DNA of 52,835 nt from JANRKG01 sp033763635 (GTDB lineage: Bacteria > Cyanobacteriota > Cyanobacteriia > GCF-001939115). The notes beneath the pieces are model-generated. The model made no database searches and was not told the DNA's origin. It saw only the letters and a list, made by a program, of their open reading frames with translations. Each line of letters begins with the position of its first letter. The first letter of the stretch is position 1. Where the stretch lies: assembly GCA_033763635.1 (NCBI GenBank), contig JANRKG010000125.1, positions 1 to 52,835 of the forward strand, written 5' to 3'. The position numbers and the translations under genes were made by a program. Below are positions 7,339 to 16,029 of this stretch, in pieces.

Positions 7339-8223
7339 ATGTTTTCAATCTATATCCTGACCCATAACGAAGAGATCGATATTGCGGCCTGTATTGAATC
7401 GGCTCGATTATCGGATGACGTGATTGTGATCGATTCCATCAGTAGCGATCGCACCATTGAGATTGCCAGTCGTTATCCGGTGCGAATTGTGCAGCACGCC
7501 TTTGAAAGTCACGGGCGGCAAAGAACCTGGATGCTGGAGTCTGTTCCCCCAAAGCACGAATGGGTTTACATTCTGGAGGCGGATGAGCGGATGACTCCCG
7601 AACTCTTTGCGGAATGCCTGGAGGCGATGCAGAGTCAGAAGTACATCGGTTACTATGTGGCGGAGCGGGTGATCTTCCTGAATCAATGGATTCGCCGCAG
7701 TACCCAATATCCCCGCTATCAAATGCGGCTCTTTCGGCATGGGAAGGTCTGGTTTACGGACTATGGGCATACCGAACGCGAGGTGTGTGAGGGTCCGACC
7801 AGCATGTTGAAAGAAACCTACCCCCATTACACCTGTAGTAAAGGGCTAAGTCGCTGGATTGAGAAACACAACCGCTATTCAACAGATGAGGCTGTTGAGA
7901 CGTTGCGCCAGCTAAATGAGGGACAGGTCAACTGGTATAACCTGTTCTTTGGACCCTCTGAAGTGGAACGGCGACGCGCGCTGAAGGATCTGTCCCTGCG
8001 GCTTCCCTTTCGACCGCTGCTGCGATTTCTATACATGTACTTTCTGCTAGGGGGGTGCCTGGATGGACGGGCGGGCTTTGCCTGGTGCTCCTTACAAACT
8101 TTTTATGAATATTTAATTCTCTTGAAAGTCTGGGAACTGAAACACTTGCCTCCTGCTTCTCCGGATTTATCTCCTGCTCCCATTGCTCAACCGGATTCGG
8201 AAGCTAGCTCTGCCTCTCCATAA
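7339..8223 (+). CDS. Family 2 glycosyltransferase
   Basis: An inverting GT-A glycosyltransferase. The N-terminus has the family pattern (IYILTHNEEIDI for nucleotide-sugar binding, VIVIDSISSDRT), and the ILEADERM segment provides the acidic metal-binding motif. The C-terminal third contains a hydrophobic RFLYMYFLLGG segment, as in WaaE/lipopolysaccharide-core-like transferases that add sugars to membrane-linked acceptors. The last 25 residues are Pro/Ser/Ala-rich. The sugar and acceptor are not known. It lies downstream of an HpsJ-like gene and 30 bp upstream of nusB, with which it may be cotranscribed. Confidence 0.87.
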   Translation: MFSIYILTHNEEIDIAACIESARLSDDVIVIDSISSDRTIEIASRYPVRIVQHAFESHGRQRTWMLESVPPKHEWVYILEADERMTPELFAECLEAMQSQKYIGYYVAERVIFLNQWIRRSTQYPRYQMRLFRHGKVWFTDYGHTEREVCEGPTSMLKETYPHYTCSKGLSRWIEKHNRYSTDEAVETLRQLNEGQVNWYNLFFGPSEVERRRALKDLSLRLPFRPLLRFLYMYFLLGGCLDGRAGFAWCSLQTFYEYLILLKVWELKHLPPASPDLSPAPIAQPDSEASSASP

Positions 8224-8253
8224 CAACAATCTGAATGAATCATCAAGGGTGTC

Positions 8254-9180
8254 ATGCAACCTCGACATACTGCCCGTGAATTAGCCCTGCTGAGCATCAG
8301 TCAGATTCACCCCGAATCCCCTGTGATTGGTGATGAACAATTTCAGGACTTGTTACTGTCCTCAATTCGCGCTTTGGCAACTGAGGTTCGGGATCTCTTA
8401 GAAAATGCCAGAGCAGATCTGAGTCGAGGGCGCGATCGCCTGATGAGTAGCGAACTGCGTGTTCTGGACAACAAGGGGCGGGTGGATGATTTGCAAACCA
8501 CCCGGACCACCCTCGCCCTGGCAATGGAATCGGCCCAGGCTGCGATCGAAAGCCTGGATGAAGCTCTGAAACTTTCGCGATCGGTACAGGAATCGGCTGC
8601 GCGAGGGAATCGTCCTCCTCTTGACCTGGAAGCTCAGGAACGTAAACTTCTGAAAACGGTTCGATCGCGAATGACAGAGGTTCATAAGTCCCTGGAAACT
8701 GCCTCTAGAGAACTCAATCGGGGCCATGACACGCTTTTGGATACCCAAACCCAAAGCGAAATCCAGGGAGTCCGCGAGTTACTCAGTAGCGCAGTGGAAT
8801 CCTTTCAGATGGCGATCAATCATTTGGGATCGGCCATCGATCTGCCAGAGTTTATTCACCTTGCAAGTCAGGATGAAGTGCGGAGTTATGCGCTGCAAAT
8901 TGTCACCACCTTTCACGATCGTCAGCAGGAAATTGATGCACTGCTGATGCAATCCCTGGTGGATTGGCAACTGGATCGGCTGGCACGGGTCGATCGCGAC
9001 ATCTTGAGAATTGCGGTTGCGGAAATCCGGTTTCTTGATGTGCCCGATCGCATTGCAATTAATGAAGCGGTGGAACTGGCAAAACGTTACAGCAGTGAAG
9101 ATGGCCACCGCTTTATCAATGGGGTGCTGCGGCGGGTCACGAACCAATTAGGGGGAGAATTGGCATCGGAAGAGGAATAA
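8254..9180 (+). CDS. nusB: Transcription antitermination protein NusB, enlarged
   Basis: NusB joins NusE (S10) at boxA RNA to prevent premature termination, notably in rRNA operons. Both parts of the NusB fold are present: the N-terminal RHTARELALLSISQ helix and the C-terminal VDWQLDRLARVDRDILRIAVAEI and RFINGVLRRV segments. At 308 residues it is much longer than bacterial NusB (about 140) and longer than the roughly 210 residues usual in cyanobacteria. The extra length comes from a second copy of the helical insert: residues 40-104 and 135-194 align (TEVRDLLENARADLSRGRD against TEVHKSLETASRELNRGHD). It is upstream of ftsY on the same strand. Confidence 0.93.
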   Translation: MQPRHTARELALLSISQIHPESPVIGDEQFQDLLLSSIRALATEVRDLLENARADLSRGRDRLMSSELRVLDNKGRVDDLQTTRTTLALAMESAQAAIESLDEALKLSRSVQESAARGNRPPLDLEAQERKLLKTVRSRMTEVHKSLETASRELNRGHDTLLDTQTQSEIQGVRELLSSAVESFQMAINHLGSAIDLPEFIHLASQDEVRSYALQIVTTFHDRQQEIDALLMQSLVDWQLDRLARVDRDILRIAVAEIRFLDVPDRIAINEAVELAKRYSSEDGHRFINGVLRRVTNQLGGELASEEE

Positions 9181-9249
9181 CCCATTCAGAGCATTTTTCT
9201 TTACAGTTATTAATGAATACCCTTTCAGGTCGCTAGCCAGGTAAGCACC

Positions 9250-10773
9250 ATGACGTTTAATTGGTTCCGTCGTCAGTTTGATGAATCTGCTGAGTCTCAG
9301 CCGGAGGCCGAGGCACCGGAGCAAGCTCCGGAATCGACTGCTGAAACACCGGATACCCCTCCAGCCGAATCGACGGATCTTTTAAACTATGCGAAGGCAG
9401 CCTATGAAACGATGCGTCGTCGCCAACAGGAAGCGGCGGCAGTGGTAGGCACCGAGCAGGCTGCAACTGAGCAAGGAGAGGCTGTAGAGCCAGTTGCAGA
9501 GGAAACGACTGTTGCCCTGATCGCAGAAGAAACACTGCCTTCTGTAGAAGCTGAAGCTGTTCCGTCCATTACAGAAATTACCGAAGAGACACCTCAGGAG
9601 CCAGAAATTCCGTTACCCTTTTGGGCCAAGGCGGAAGCGGAGCGAGAGGCCCGTCTGGAACTTCTGCGAGAAACAGCGATCGAAGAACCAGAACCGGAAG
9701 TCGTGAGCGCTGCAACCTTCGAATCTTCTGCTATCGCTGAAGCATTCCCAGATCTCGTTTTCGATGAAGGCTTCCTGTGGTCCGCAGAGGTACTAGCAGG
9801 GCAGGGGCGGCGAGCTTCGGAGATTTCGGTTGAGGAAATTACCTGGCTGAAGCGTCTCCGCCAGGGGTTGGACAAAACCCGCCGCAGCTTAATCAACCAA
9901 TTGAAGGCAATCGTCGGTCAGGGTCCCCTCAATCAGGATGGCGTTTCGGAGATTGAAGCCCTGCTTCTGCAAGCCGATGTGGGGGTCAAAGCAACGGATC
10001 GGGTAATCGAAACATTACAGAAAAAACTACGGGAAGAGGTGTTGCCTCCAGAACAGGCCATTTCTTACCTGAAGACACTTCTACGGGAAATGCTGGATGA
10101 ACCCATCGGTGGAGTTGTCAACAATCGTATTCCTGTCCTTGTGCCAGAACAGGAGCAGTTGAATATTTGGCTGATTACGGGAGTGAACGGGGCCGGAAAA
10201 ACGACGACGATTGGTAAGTTAGCCCATATTGCCCAGAAGTCCGGCTACAAGTGCTTGATTGCGGCAGCCGATACCTTCCGGGCGGCAGCGGTAGAACAGG
10301 TGAAGGTTTGGGGCCAGCGCAGTGGAGTAGAGGTCATCGCCAACCCTGGTCAGAATACGGACCCTGCTGCTGTGGTGTTTGATGCGATCGCTGCGGCTCA
10401 GTCGCGGGAAACAGAGTTGCTGCTAGTTGATACGGCAGGACGGTTGCAGAATAAAAAGAATTTGATGGATGAACTGAATAAGGTTCGTCGCATTATTGAT
10501 AAGAAAGCAGGAAATGCGCGGATAGAGTCTCTGCTGGTCCTGGATGCTACCCTGGGACAAAACGGGCTACGACAGGCAGAGGTTTTTCGGGAAGCAGCCC
10601 AACTGAGTGGGGTCATCCTGACAAAGTTGGACGGCACCGCGAAAGGAGGAATTGCCCTGGCGATCGTTCAGGAATTGGGGCTACCGATTCGCTTTATTGG
10701 TGCGGGTGAAGGAATTGAGGATCTACGGCCCTTCTCTAGCTATGAATTTGTAGAAGCGCTTTTGAGTAGTTAG
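9250..10773 (+). CDS. ftsY: Signal recognition particle receptor FtsY
   Basis: SRP receptor GTPase that docks ribosome-SRP complexes at the membrane. Residues 1 to about 190 form a long Glu/Ala/Pro-rich acidic A domain typical of membrane-associated FtsY. The N domain helices follow, then the G domain with GVNGAGKTTTIGKLA (G1, near residue 311), DTAGRLQNKKNLMDEL (G3) and TKLDGTAKGG (G4/G5 region). Length (507 aa) is typical of cyanobacteria. Its partner Ffh is encoded at 22478-23941. It is 69 bp downstream of nusB. Confidence 0.96.
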   Translation: MTFNWFRRQFDESAESQPEAEAPEQAPESTAETPDTPPAESTDLLNYAKAAYETMRRRQQEAAAVVGTEQAATEQGEAVEPVAEETTVALIAEETLPSVEAEAVPSITEITEETPQEPEIPLPFWAKAEAEREARLELLRETAIEEPEPEVVSAATFESSAIAEAFPDLVFDEGFLWSAEVLAGQGRRASEISVEEITWLKRLRQGLDKTRRSLINQLKAIVGQGPLNQDGVSEIEALLLQADVGVKATDRVIETLQKKLREEVLPPEQAISYLKTLLREMLDEPIGGVVNNRIPVLVPEQEQLNIWLITGVNGAGKTTTIGKLAHIAQKSGYKCLIAAADTFRAAAVEQVKVWGQRSGVEVIANPGQNTDPAAVVFDAIAAAQSRETELLLVDTAGRLQNKKNLMDELNKVRRIIDKKAGNARIESLLVLDATLGQNGLRQAEVFREAAQLSGVILTKLDGTAKGGIALAIVQELGLPIRFIGAGEGIEDLRPFSSYEFVEALLSS

Positions 10774-10798
10774 GGATGTGCAGCAAAATACCATCCCT
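10772..10798 (+). terminator. Hairpin at the end of ftsY
   Basis: AGGGATG (10772-10778) pairs with CATCCCT (10792-10798) around a 13-base loop and starts at the ftsY stop codon. There is no T-run, so termination function is uncertain. Confidence 0.3.
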
Positions 10799-10807
10799 GG
10801 GGATCGA

Positions 10808-10859
10808 GCTTCGACTGCGCTCGGCCTGCGAACGGTTGAGGGCTGAGCGCAGCCGAAGC
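10808..10859. repeat. Interspersed hairpin repeat, 19-bp arms
   Basis: Arm 1 (10808-10826, GCTTCGACTGCGCTCGGCC) and arm 2 (10841-10859) pair over 19 positions with one mismatch and one G-T pair. The words GACTGCGCTC and GAGCGCAGCCGAAG are typical of widespread bacterial interspersed hairpins. It lies 35 bp after ftsY. Confidence 0.6.
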
Positions 10860-10935
10860 CCGGTGACTGGGACGTGATTAATTTGTAAATCCCTGAGGCT
10901 TTTCCTGCGCGGCACCGTAAGTCAGTTTCATTAAA

Positions 10936-10965
10936 CCGTAAGTTGAACGAAGCCGAAACTTGTGG
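10936..10965. repeat. Hairpin with CGAAGCCGA loop, copy 1
   Basis: Arms 10936-10944 and 10957-10965 pair over 9 positions with two G-U pairs, around a 12-base loop GAACGAAGCCGA. The loop and the closing GTT/AAC are shared with the hairpin at 44729-44768, while the stems differ. Confidence 0.45.
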
Positions 10966-11560
10966 GGGCTTAACCTAAAAGTATTGCAGTTTAGCCTACC
11001 AATCTATCCTAACCTGAACAGGTCTGGCTACTGTCAAGAAAACGATCGTAGCCCTTAACAGATGAACGAATTAATGCTGACAAGAGCTTAATAATTCTTT
11101 ACACGAAAACGAGCAGATTGCGCTAAAGTTAGGAGCTAATTCCTCCTAATCCTGCTACTATCTACGCAATATTCCATCATGGAATAGAGATTCTCTAGAT
11201 TCTTCGCGATGCTTCTTCTGGCATCAGGCAATTTTTGAAGAGCAAACGTGATTTTTGGGAAGCTAATAAAGCATTTCCTGAAAAATGGGTTTTCTGAAAA
11301 GTTAGTCCAACTTAGGGATTGCGAAGAATGTCTTGGAGAGATGTTGTTGTATTCAGTTTCTTTGTTCGGTCTATCTATTTAACATTCTTTGTAAAAACCA
11401 TTCTCAAATTATCTTTTCGTATTTAAAAAACACTTTCAAAGATTGTTCTCAAAGATATTGCAAGACTGTTTGAGAATTCTAAATTTTTAATAGAATTGGT
11501 GTTATCTTATACATCCAATAAAAACTTTAGAAAAATTCAATTTTAGCCAAGAAAAATTCC

Positions 11561-13180
11561 TTGTTCACCTCTGCCAGACCAGACTCTAACTCAATGACCG
11601 CTGCGCCCGTCCCTAGACAGCCATCTCAATCTTCTGATCTTGGGGGTACTTCCCCAGAGATGACTCCTGTGTTTGCGCTGAAGGAATTGGTGGCTCGGTT
11701 ACATCGAGAACAACACAAAATTCAAGACCTGCTGAGTTCCCTCAGCTTTGCCCTCCGCAGCCTCAATAACCTGAACCAGTTTTTAGAGTTAATTCCCCTC
11801 ATGGCCAGTCGGGTGACTGACGCAGACGGTGGGGCGCTGATTCTGTTTAAGCCCAATGGGCAGATGCGGTTAGAACGCCTTCACTGCCAGGATGGGCATC
11901 AGTGTAATGACATTCGTAAAGCCTTAGAAGCGGCAACTCGCCAGATCACGGCTTCTTTAAGTAGTTCCTCAACGGGGCCGATGATGTTTCATAAGGCTAC
12001 GGCAGCCCTTGATACTCAAGTGAGTCATCACTTGGGGGCAGACATCCACCTATTTGGGACGGCGATTCTGGTCAAAAATGCCGAGCGAGGACGGCTTTAT
12101 GTTTTTAGCCGAGACCCAGACTACGCCTGGACTGAGACGCGCCAGAAGTTAGTGCGGTTAGTCGCCGATCAAACCGCTGTAGCGATCGAAAACGATGAAC
12201 TAACGGTGGAACTCCGGAAAAAAGAACGTCTGGATCGGGAACTGGAAATTGGGGCTGAAATTCAACTTCAGCTTTTGCCCCGCAAGTTTCCTAAGATTCA
12301 GGGATTGGAATTGACGGCCCGTTGTAAGACGGCGAATCGGGTTGGGGGCGATTACTACGACTTCATTCCTGCGAGTTATGGTCAGTATCGCTCTCAGAAG
12401 AGTGAAACTCCCAAAGACGAGGCCAAGCGGGACGAGGAGAGCCAGTCCTCCGGAAAATGGAGTTTTGCGATCGGGGATGTGATGGGGAAAGGCGTACCAG
12501 CGGGGCTGATTATGACCATGCTCCGGGGAATGCTGCGGGCAGAAGTGCTGAACGGTCACTCTCCGGCTAAAATTCTGCAACATTTGAATCGGGTCATGTA
12601 TGCCGATCTGGAAAATTCCAACCGATTTGTCACTCTGTTCTATTCTGAGTATGATCCCCAGACCCGAATCCTTTCCTACAGTAATGCAGCCCACAATCCT
12701 CCCTTACTCTGGCAAGCAGCCACCCAATCCATTCGTCGGTTAGATACCCTGGGAATGCTCATTGGTCTGGACCCAGATACCGAGTATGAGGATGCTCGGA
12801 TTCAGCTTTATCCGGGAGATATCCTGATTTATTACACCGATGGGTTTACGGAAGCTGCCAACCGCAATGGAGAACGTTTTGAAGAGGAAAATTTAAACCG
12901 TTTCTTCCAGTGGGCCTGTCAACACTGTGATACGCCTCAAGCAATTCTGGAGTATCTATTTGAACAAGTCCAGTTATTTACTGGAACCACAAATCACACG
13001 GGTGATGATATGACTTTAATTGTCATTCAGGTGCAACCTACTGAAGGGGAAGAAAGCGCTTCTTCTCTGACTCGTTTGACGACTTTATCTAAGTCCCCGA
13101 ATCCCGTTCCTCCGGCTCAGTTTGGTACTTCAGTGAAAACCCATAGTTCCGTTGTCCTGCCCAACCTTGATGTACGATAG
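11561..13180 (+). CDS. GAF domain SpoIIE-type (PP2C) protein phosphatase
   Basis: A 539-residue RsbU/SpoIIE-type serine phosphatase. A GAF-like sensor region (about residues 75-215) is followed by a short coiled linker (ELEIGAEIQLQLLPRKF) and the metal-dependent PP2C domain, with the metal-binding motifs VGGDYYDF, GDVMGKGVPAG, YYTDGFTEA and GDDMTLIV. Such enzymes usually dephosphorylate STAS anti-anti-sigma factors and so activate a sigma factor or another output. The frame opens with TTG at 11561; an ATG at 11594 (residue 12) is an equally plausible start. A long AT-rich leader precedes it. Confidence 0.9.
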   Translation: MFTSARPDSNSMTAAPVPRQPSQSSDLGGTSPEMTPVFALKELVARLHREQHKIQDLLSSLSFALRSLNNLNQFLELIPLMASRVTDADGGALILFKPNGQMRLERLHCQDGHQCNDIRKALEAATRQITASLSSSSTGPMMFHKATAALDTQVSHHLGADIHLFGTAILVKNAERGRLYVFSRDPDYAWTETRQKLVRLVADQTAVAIENDELTVELRKKERLDRELEIGAEIQLQLLPRKFPKIQGLELTARCKTANRVGGDYYDFIPASYGQYRSQKSETPKDEAKRDEESQSSGKWSFAIGDVMGKGVPAGLIMTMLRGMLRAEVLNGHSPAKILQHLNRVMYADLENSNRFVTLFYSEYDPQTRILSYSNAAHNPPLLWQAATQSIRRLDTLGMLIGLDPDTEYEDARIQLYPGDILIYYTDGFTEAANRNGERFEEENLNRFFQWACQHCDTPQAILEYLFEQVQLFTGTTNHTGDDMTLIVIQVQPTEGEESASSLTRLTTLSKSPNPVPPAQFGTSVKTHSSVVLPNLDVR

Positions 13181-13207
13181 TCACGGATCAGGGTGTATGA
13201 CCTCTTG

Positions 13208-13240
13208 ACCTGTAGAACAAGTTAACCTTACAGGTTAATC
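13208..13240 (+). terminator. Two mutually exclusive hairpins after the phosphatase gene
   Basis: TTAACCT (13222-13228) pairs with AGGTTAA (13232-13238) around a 3-base loop and is followed by TCTTTTAG, which looks like a terminator. ACCTGTA (13208-13214) can instead pair with TACAGGT (13229-13235). The two pairings compete for 13232-13235, as in an attenuator. Confidence 0.45.
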
Positions 13241-13293
13241 TTTTAGTGTAATAGTGCATGATTTGGTGACAGCCCATAGATGAGGAGTTTGCC

Positions 13294-13539
13294 ATGATGG
13301 TTGATGCCCTACCCGATCTCGCGACCTGGTTAACCCATGCGAGTTCCTGGCATGATTCACTTCCCAGTCTCTTAACCCACTCCCCCGATTGGACGGTACT
13401 GGCTCAACAATTTAACCAGGATCTCATGTCCGATGTTCAAAAGGCGTTCAATAACTTTGTTAGAACTGGACAGATTTGGGCGTTCTTTATTGGCATTATC
13501 CTGGGCTATCTCTTCAAAAGTTTCACAACCTTTGGTTGA
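13294..13539 (+). CDS. Small single-pass membrane protein
   Basis: An 81-residue protein that I do not recognise. The N-terminal 55 residues are soluble and Trp/His/Asp-containing; the C-terminus is one transmembrane helix (about residues 59-75, IWAFFIGIILGYLFKSF). The start is well supported by GAGGAG at 13282-13287, with adjacent ATG codons at 13294 and 13297. It lies 28 bp upstream of argH and may be cotranscribed with it, with no evident functional link. Confidence 0.7.
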   Translation: MMVDALPDLATWLTHASSWHDSLPSLLTHSPDWTVLAQQFNQDLMSDVQKAFNNFVRTGQIWAFFIGIILGYLFKSFTTFG

Positions 13540-13567
13540 TTGATGGAGTACACCGGGGATTACTAAC

Positions 13568-14995
13568 TTGGATACTGAATTAGACACTGGCCTCTCACAA
13601 GCCTCTACCACCCCTCAACAAACCTGGAGCCAACGCTTTGAATCGGCGCTCCACCCGGCGATCGCCCGGTTCAATGCCAGTATCAGCTTTGATATTGAAC
13701 TCATTGAATATGACTTGATGGGTTCTCAGGCCCATGCGCGAATGCTGGCCCATACCGGAATTATTTCCCCAGAAGAAGGGGAGCAATTGGTTCAGGGTTT
13801 AGAGCAAGTTCGTCAGGAGTTCCGTCAAGGCAACTTCAATCCTGGAATTGAGGCCGAGGATGTTCACTTTGCAGTAGAACGACGGTTGACGGAACTGGTG
13901 GGGGATGTGGGCAAGAAACTGCACACCGCCCGATCGCGCAACGATCAGGTGGGAACTGATACACGCCTGTATTTGAGAGATCAGATTCGCAAGATTCAGG
14001 GTGCCTTAAGAGCGTTCCAAACGGCTTTACTCGACCAGGCAGAACCCAATTTAGAAACTCTAATTCCCGGTTATACCCATCTTCAACGCGCCCAACCCAT
14101 TAGTCTGGCCCATCACCTTTTAGCCTATTTTGAGATGGCCCAGCGAGATTGGGAACGACTCAATGAAATTTACCATCGGGTCAATATTTCTCCTCTGGGA
14201 TCGGGGGCTTTGGCTGGAACCACTTTCCCCATCGATCGCCACTATTCCGCTAAATTGCTGGAGTTTGAAGCGGTCTACAACAACAGTTTGGATGGAGTGA
14301 GCGATCGGGATTTTGCGATCGAGTTTCTCTGTGCTGCCAGCCTGATCATGGTTCACCTTAGTCGGCTCTCGGAGGAAGTGATCCTGTGGGCCTCCCAGGA
14401 GTTTGGCTTTGTGTCCTTGAAGGACAGTTGCGCCACCGGGTCCAGCATCATGCCCCAGAAGAAAAATCCTGACGTGCCCGAATTAGTTCGGGGGAAAACG
14501 GGGCGGGTGTTTGGACATCTCCAGGCGATGCTCGTGCTGATGAAGGGGTTGCCCCTGGCCTACAACAAGGATTTACAGGAAGATAAGGAAGCTCTGTTTG
14601 ATGGGGTGAAAACAGTACAAGCTTGCCTGGAAGCCATGACAATTTTGCTGCGGGAAGGACTGGAGTTCCGAACCAGTCGTTTGCACGAAGCCGTAAACGA
14701 AGATTTCTCAAATGCGACGGATGTGGCGGATTACCTGGCGGCGCGGGGAGTCCCGTTCCGGGAAGCTTACAATCTGGTCGGAAAGGTAGTTCGGACCTGT
14801 TTAGCGGCAAATAAGCTGTTGAAGGATCTCAGCTTAAAAGAGTGGCAAGCCCTCCACCCCGCTTTTGAATCAGATATTTACGATGCGATCGCTCCTAAAC
14901 AGGTTGTTTCTGCTCGGAACAGCTATGGGGGGACTGGATTTGTCCAGGTACAACAGGCTATCCAATCAGCCCGCTCTCGTATTAAGATTTCTTAA
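13568..14995 (+). CDS. argH: Argininosuccinate lyase
   Basis: Cleaves argininosuccinate to arginine and fumarate, the last step of arginine synthesis. The fumarase/aspartase superfamily signature GSSIMPQKKNPD is intact, as are HTARSRNDQVGTD and the GYTHLQRAQP segment. Length is 475 residues. The start must be the TTG at 13568 or another upstream non-ATG codon: the next ATG is past residue 50, after the conserved WSQRFESALHPAIARFN region. The N-terminal 18 residues before that block are variable. Confidence 0.96.
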   Translation: MDTELDTGLSQASTTPQQTWSQRFESALHPAIARFNASISFDIELIEYDLMGSQAHARMLAHTGIISPEEGEQLVQGLEQVRQEFRQGNFNPGIEAEDVHFAVERRLTELVGDVGKKLHTARSRNDQVGTDTRLYLRDQIRKIQGALRAFQTALLDQAEPNLETLIPGYTHLQRAQPISLAHHLLAYFEMAQRDWERLNEIYHRVNISPLGSGALAGTTFPIDRHYSAKLLEFEAVYNNSLDGVSDRDFAIEFLCAASLIMVHLSRLSEEVILWASQEFGFVSLKDSCATGSSIMPQKKNPDVPELVRGKTGRVFGHLQAMLVLMKGLPLAYNKDLQEDKEALFDGVKTVQACLEAMTILLREGLEFRTSRLHEAVNEDFSNATDVADYLAARGVPFREAYNLVGKVVRTCLAANKLLKDLSLKEWQALHPAFESDIYDAIAPKQVVSARNSYGGTGFVQVQQAIQSARSRIKIS

Positions 14996-15028
14996 GTAGT
15001 GCTTAGTACAACACAGGTTTAATTCAGC

Positions 15029-15499
15029 ATGGCGCTTAAAGTCGGTGATATGGCTCCGGACTTCAGCTTGCCTGATGCTCAGGAAAATGAGGTTCGGTTG
15101 TCCGATCTGCGGGGCAAGCGAGTCGTTCTCTATTTCTACCCACGCGATAACACGCCTGGATGCACAAAGGAAGCCTGTGGGTTTCGAGATGTCTATCCTG
15201 AGTATCAGGGGCGAGACATTGTAGTGTTGGGCATCAGTACCGATGATGCAAAGTCCCATCAAAAATTTGTCACAAAGTACAAGTTACCTTTTCCTCTGCT
15301 GGTTGATTTAGAAGGTAAGGTGGCAACCTTATACGACAGTTATGGCCTGAAAAAGTTCATGGGTAAAGAATACACGGGGATCACTCGGCATACCTTTGTG
15401 GTCGGGGTGGATGGTAAGATTGAGAAAATCTACTTAAAAGTTAAACCAGAATTCCATGCGGCTGAAGTCTTAGCGGATTTAAATTTAATTTTTAATTAA
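15029..15499 (+). CDS. bcp: Thioredoxin-dependent peroxiredoxin, PrxQ/BCP type
   Basis: Reduces hydrogen and alkyl peroxides using thioredoxin. The 156-residue protein has the atypical 2-Cys arrangement of this subfamily: peroxidatic Cys45 and resolving Cys50 in PGCTKEACGF, preceded by YFYPRDNTPG. There is no signal peptide, so it should be cytosolic. A second, exported family member without the Cys50 equivalent is encoded at 24148-24702. It follows argH by 33 bp. Confidence 0.94.
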   Translation: MALKVGDMAPDFSLPDAQENEVRLSDLRGKRVVLYFYPRDNTPGCTKEACGFRDVYPEYQGRDIVVLGISTDDAKSHQKFVTKYKLPFPLLVDLEGKVATLYDSYGLKKFMGKEYTGITRHTFVVGVDGKIEKIYLKVKPEFHAAEVLADLNLIFN

Positions 15500-15573
15500 A
15501 TTCCCTTGAACCACTCTTTACCGCTCTGCTCCTTGATACGCTTTCCTCGTCGTCACTCAACTGGCTTTAAACT

Positions 15574-16029
15574 ATGCGTCATCTTTGGCGCTACCTTCAA
15601 ACTATTATTGGTTTAATCTTTCGCCACCCGATCCCCGGTGCCTGTATTATTCCTGTCCTCCCCGATGGGCGTATTGTCTTGATTCGGCGGCGGGATAATG
15701 GTCGCTGGAGTTTGCCGGGGGGCATTGTTGATTGGGGAGAGAACATTGAAACCACTGTTCGCCGGGAACTTCAGGAGGAAACGGGGTTGAGCCTGGTGAA
15801 GATTCGCCGTCTGGTGGGTGTTTATTCAGCGCCCGATCGCGATCCCAGAATTCACTCTGTCTGCATCACGGTTGAGGCTGAGGTTCAAGGAATACCCCAA
15901 ATTCAAGATGATCTAGAGGTCAGTGAGATTCAGGCTTTTCCCATTGCCTCCCTTCCCCAGGGAACCCTTTCCCACGACCATGACCAGCAATTGCAAGACT
16001 ATTTGGATGGAACAACAAAGCTGGCCTGA
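15574..16029 (+). CDS. Nudix hydrolase
   Basis: A 151-residue Nudix enzyme, which hydrolyses a nucleoside diphosphate linked to another group; the substrate is unknown. The Nudix box is complete: Gly, GIVDWGE, then RRELQEETGL (GX5EX7REUXEEXGU). A short N-terminal segment (LWRYLQTIIGLIFRHP) precedes the fold. Its stop codon overlaps the start of the following alpha/beta hydrolase by one base, so the two are translationally coupled. Confidence 0.92.
   Translation: MRHLWRYLQTIIGLIFRHPIPGACIIPVLPDGRIVLIRRRDNGRWSLPGGIVDWGENIETTVRRELQEETGLSLVKIRRLVGVYSAPDRDPRIHSVCITVEAEVQGIPQIQDDLEVSEIQAFPIASLPQGTLSHDHDQQLQDYLDGTTKLA

Larger units (their letters stand above)
10774..11560. other. 787-bp intergenic region with repeats and an AT-rich leader
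   Basis: No supported gene. The left part holds three hairpins (10772-10798, 10808-10859, 10936-10965). The right part (about 11300-11560) is strongly AT-rich, with repeated TTCTCAAA/CTTTCAAAGA-like words, and probably contains the promoter of the downstream phosphatase gene. A short 7-bp dyad lies near 11131-11151 (TTAGGAG...CTCCTAA). Confidence 0.6.
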
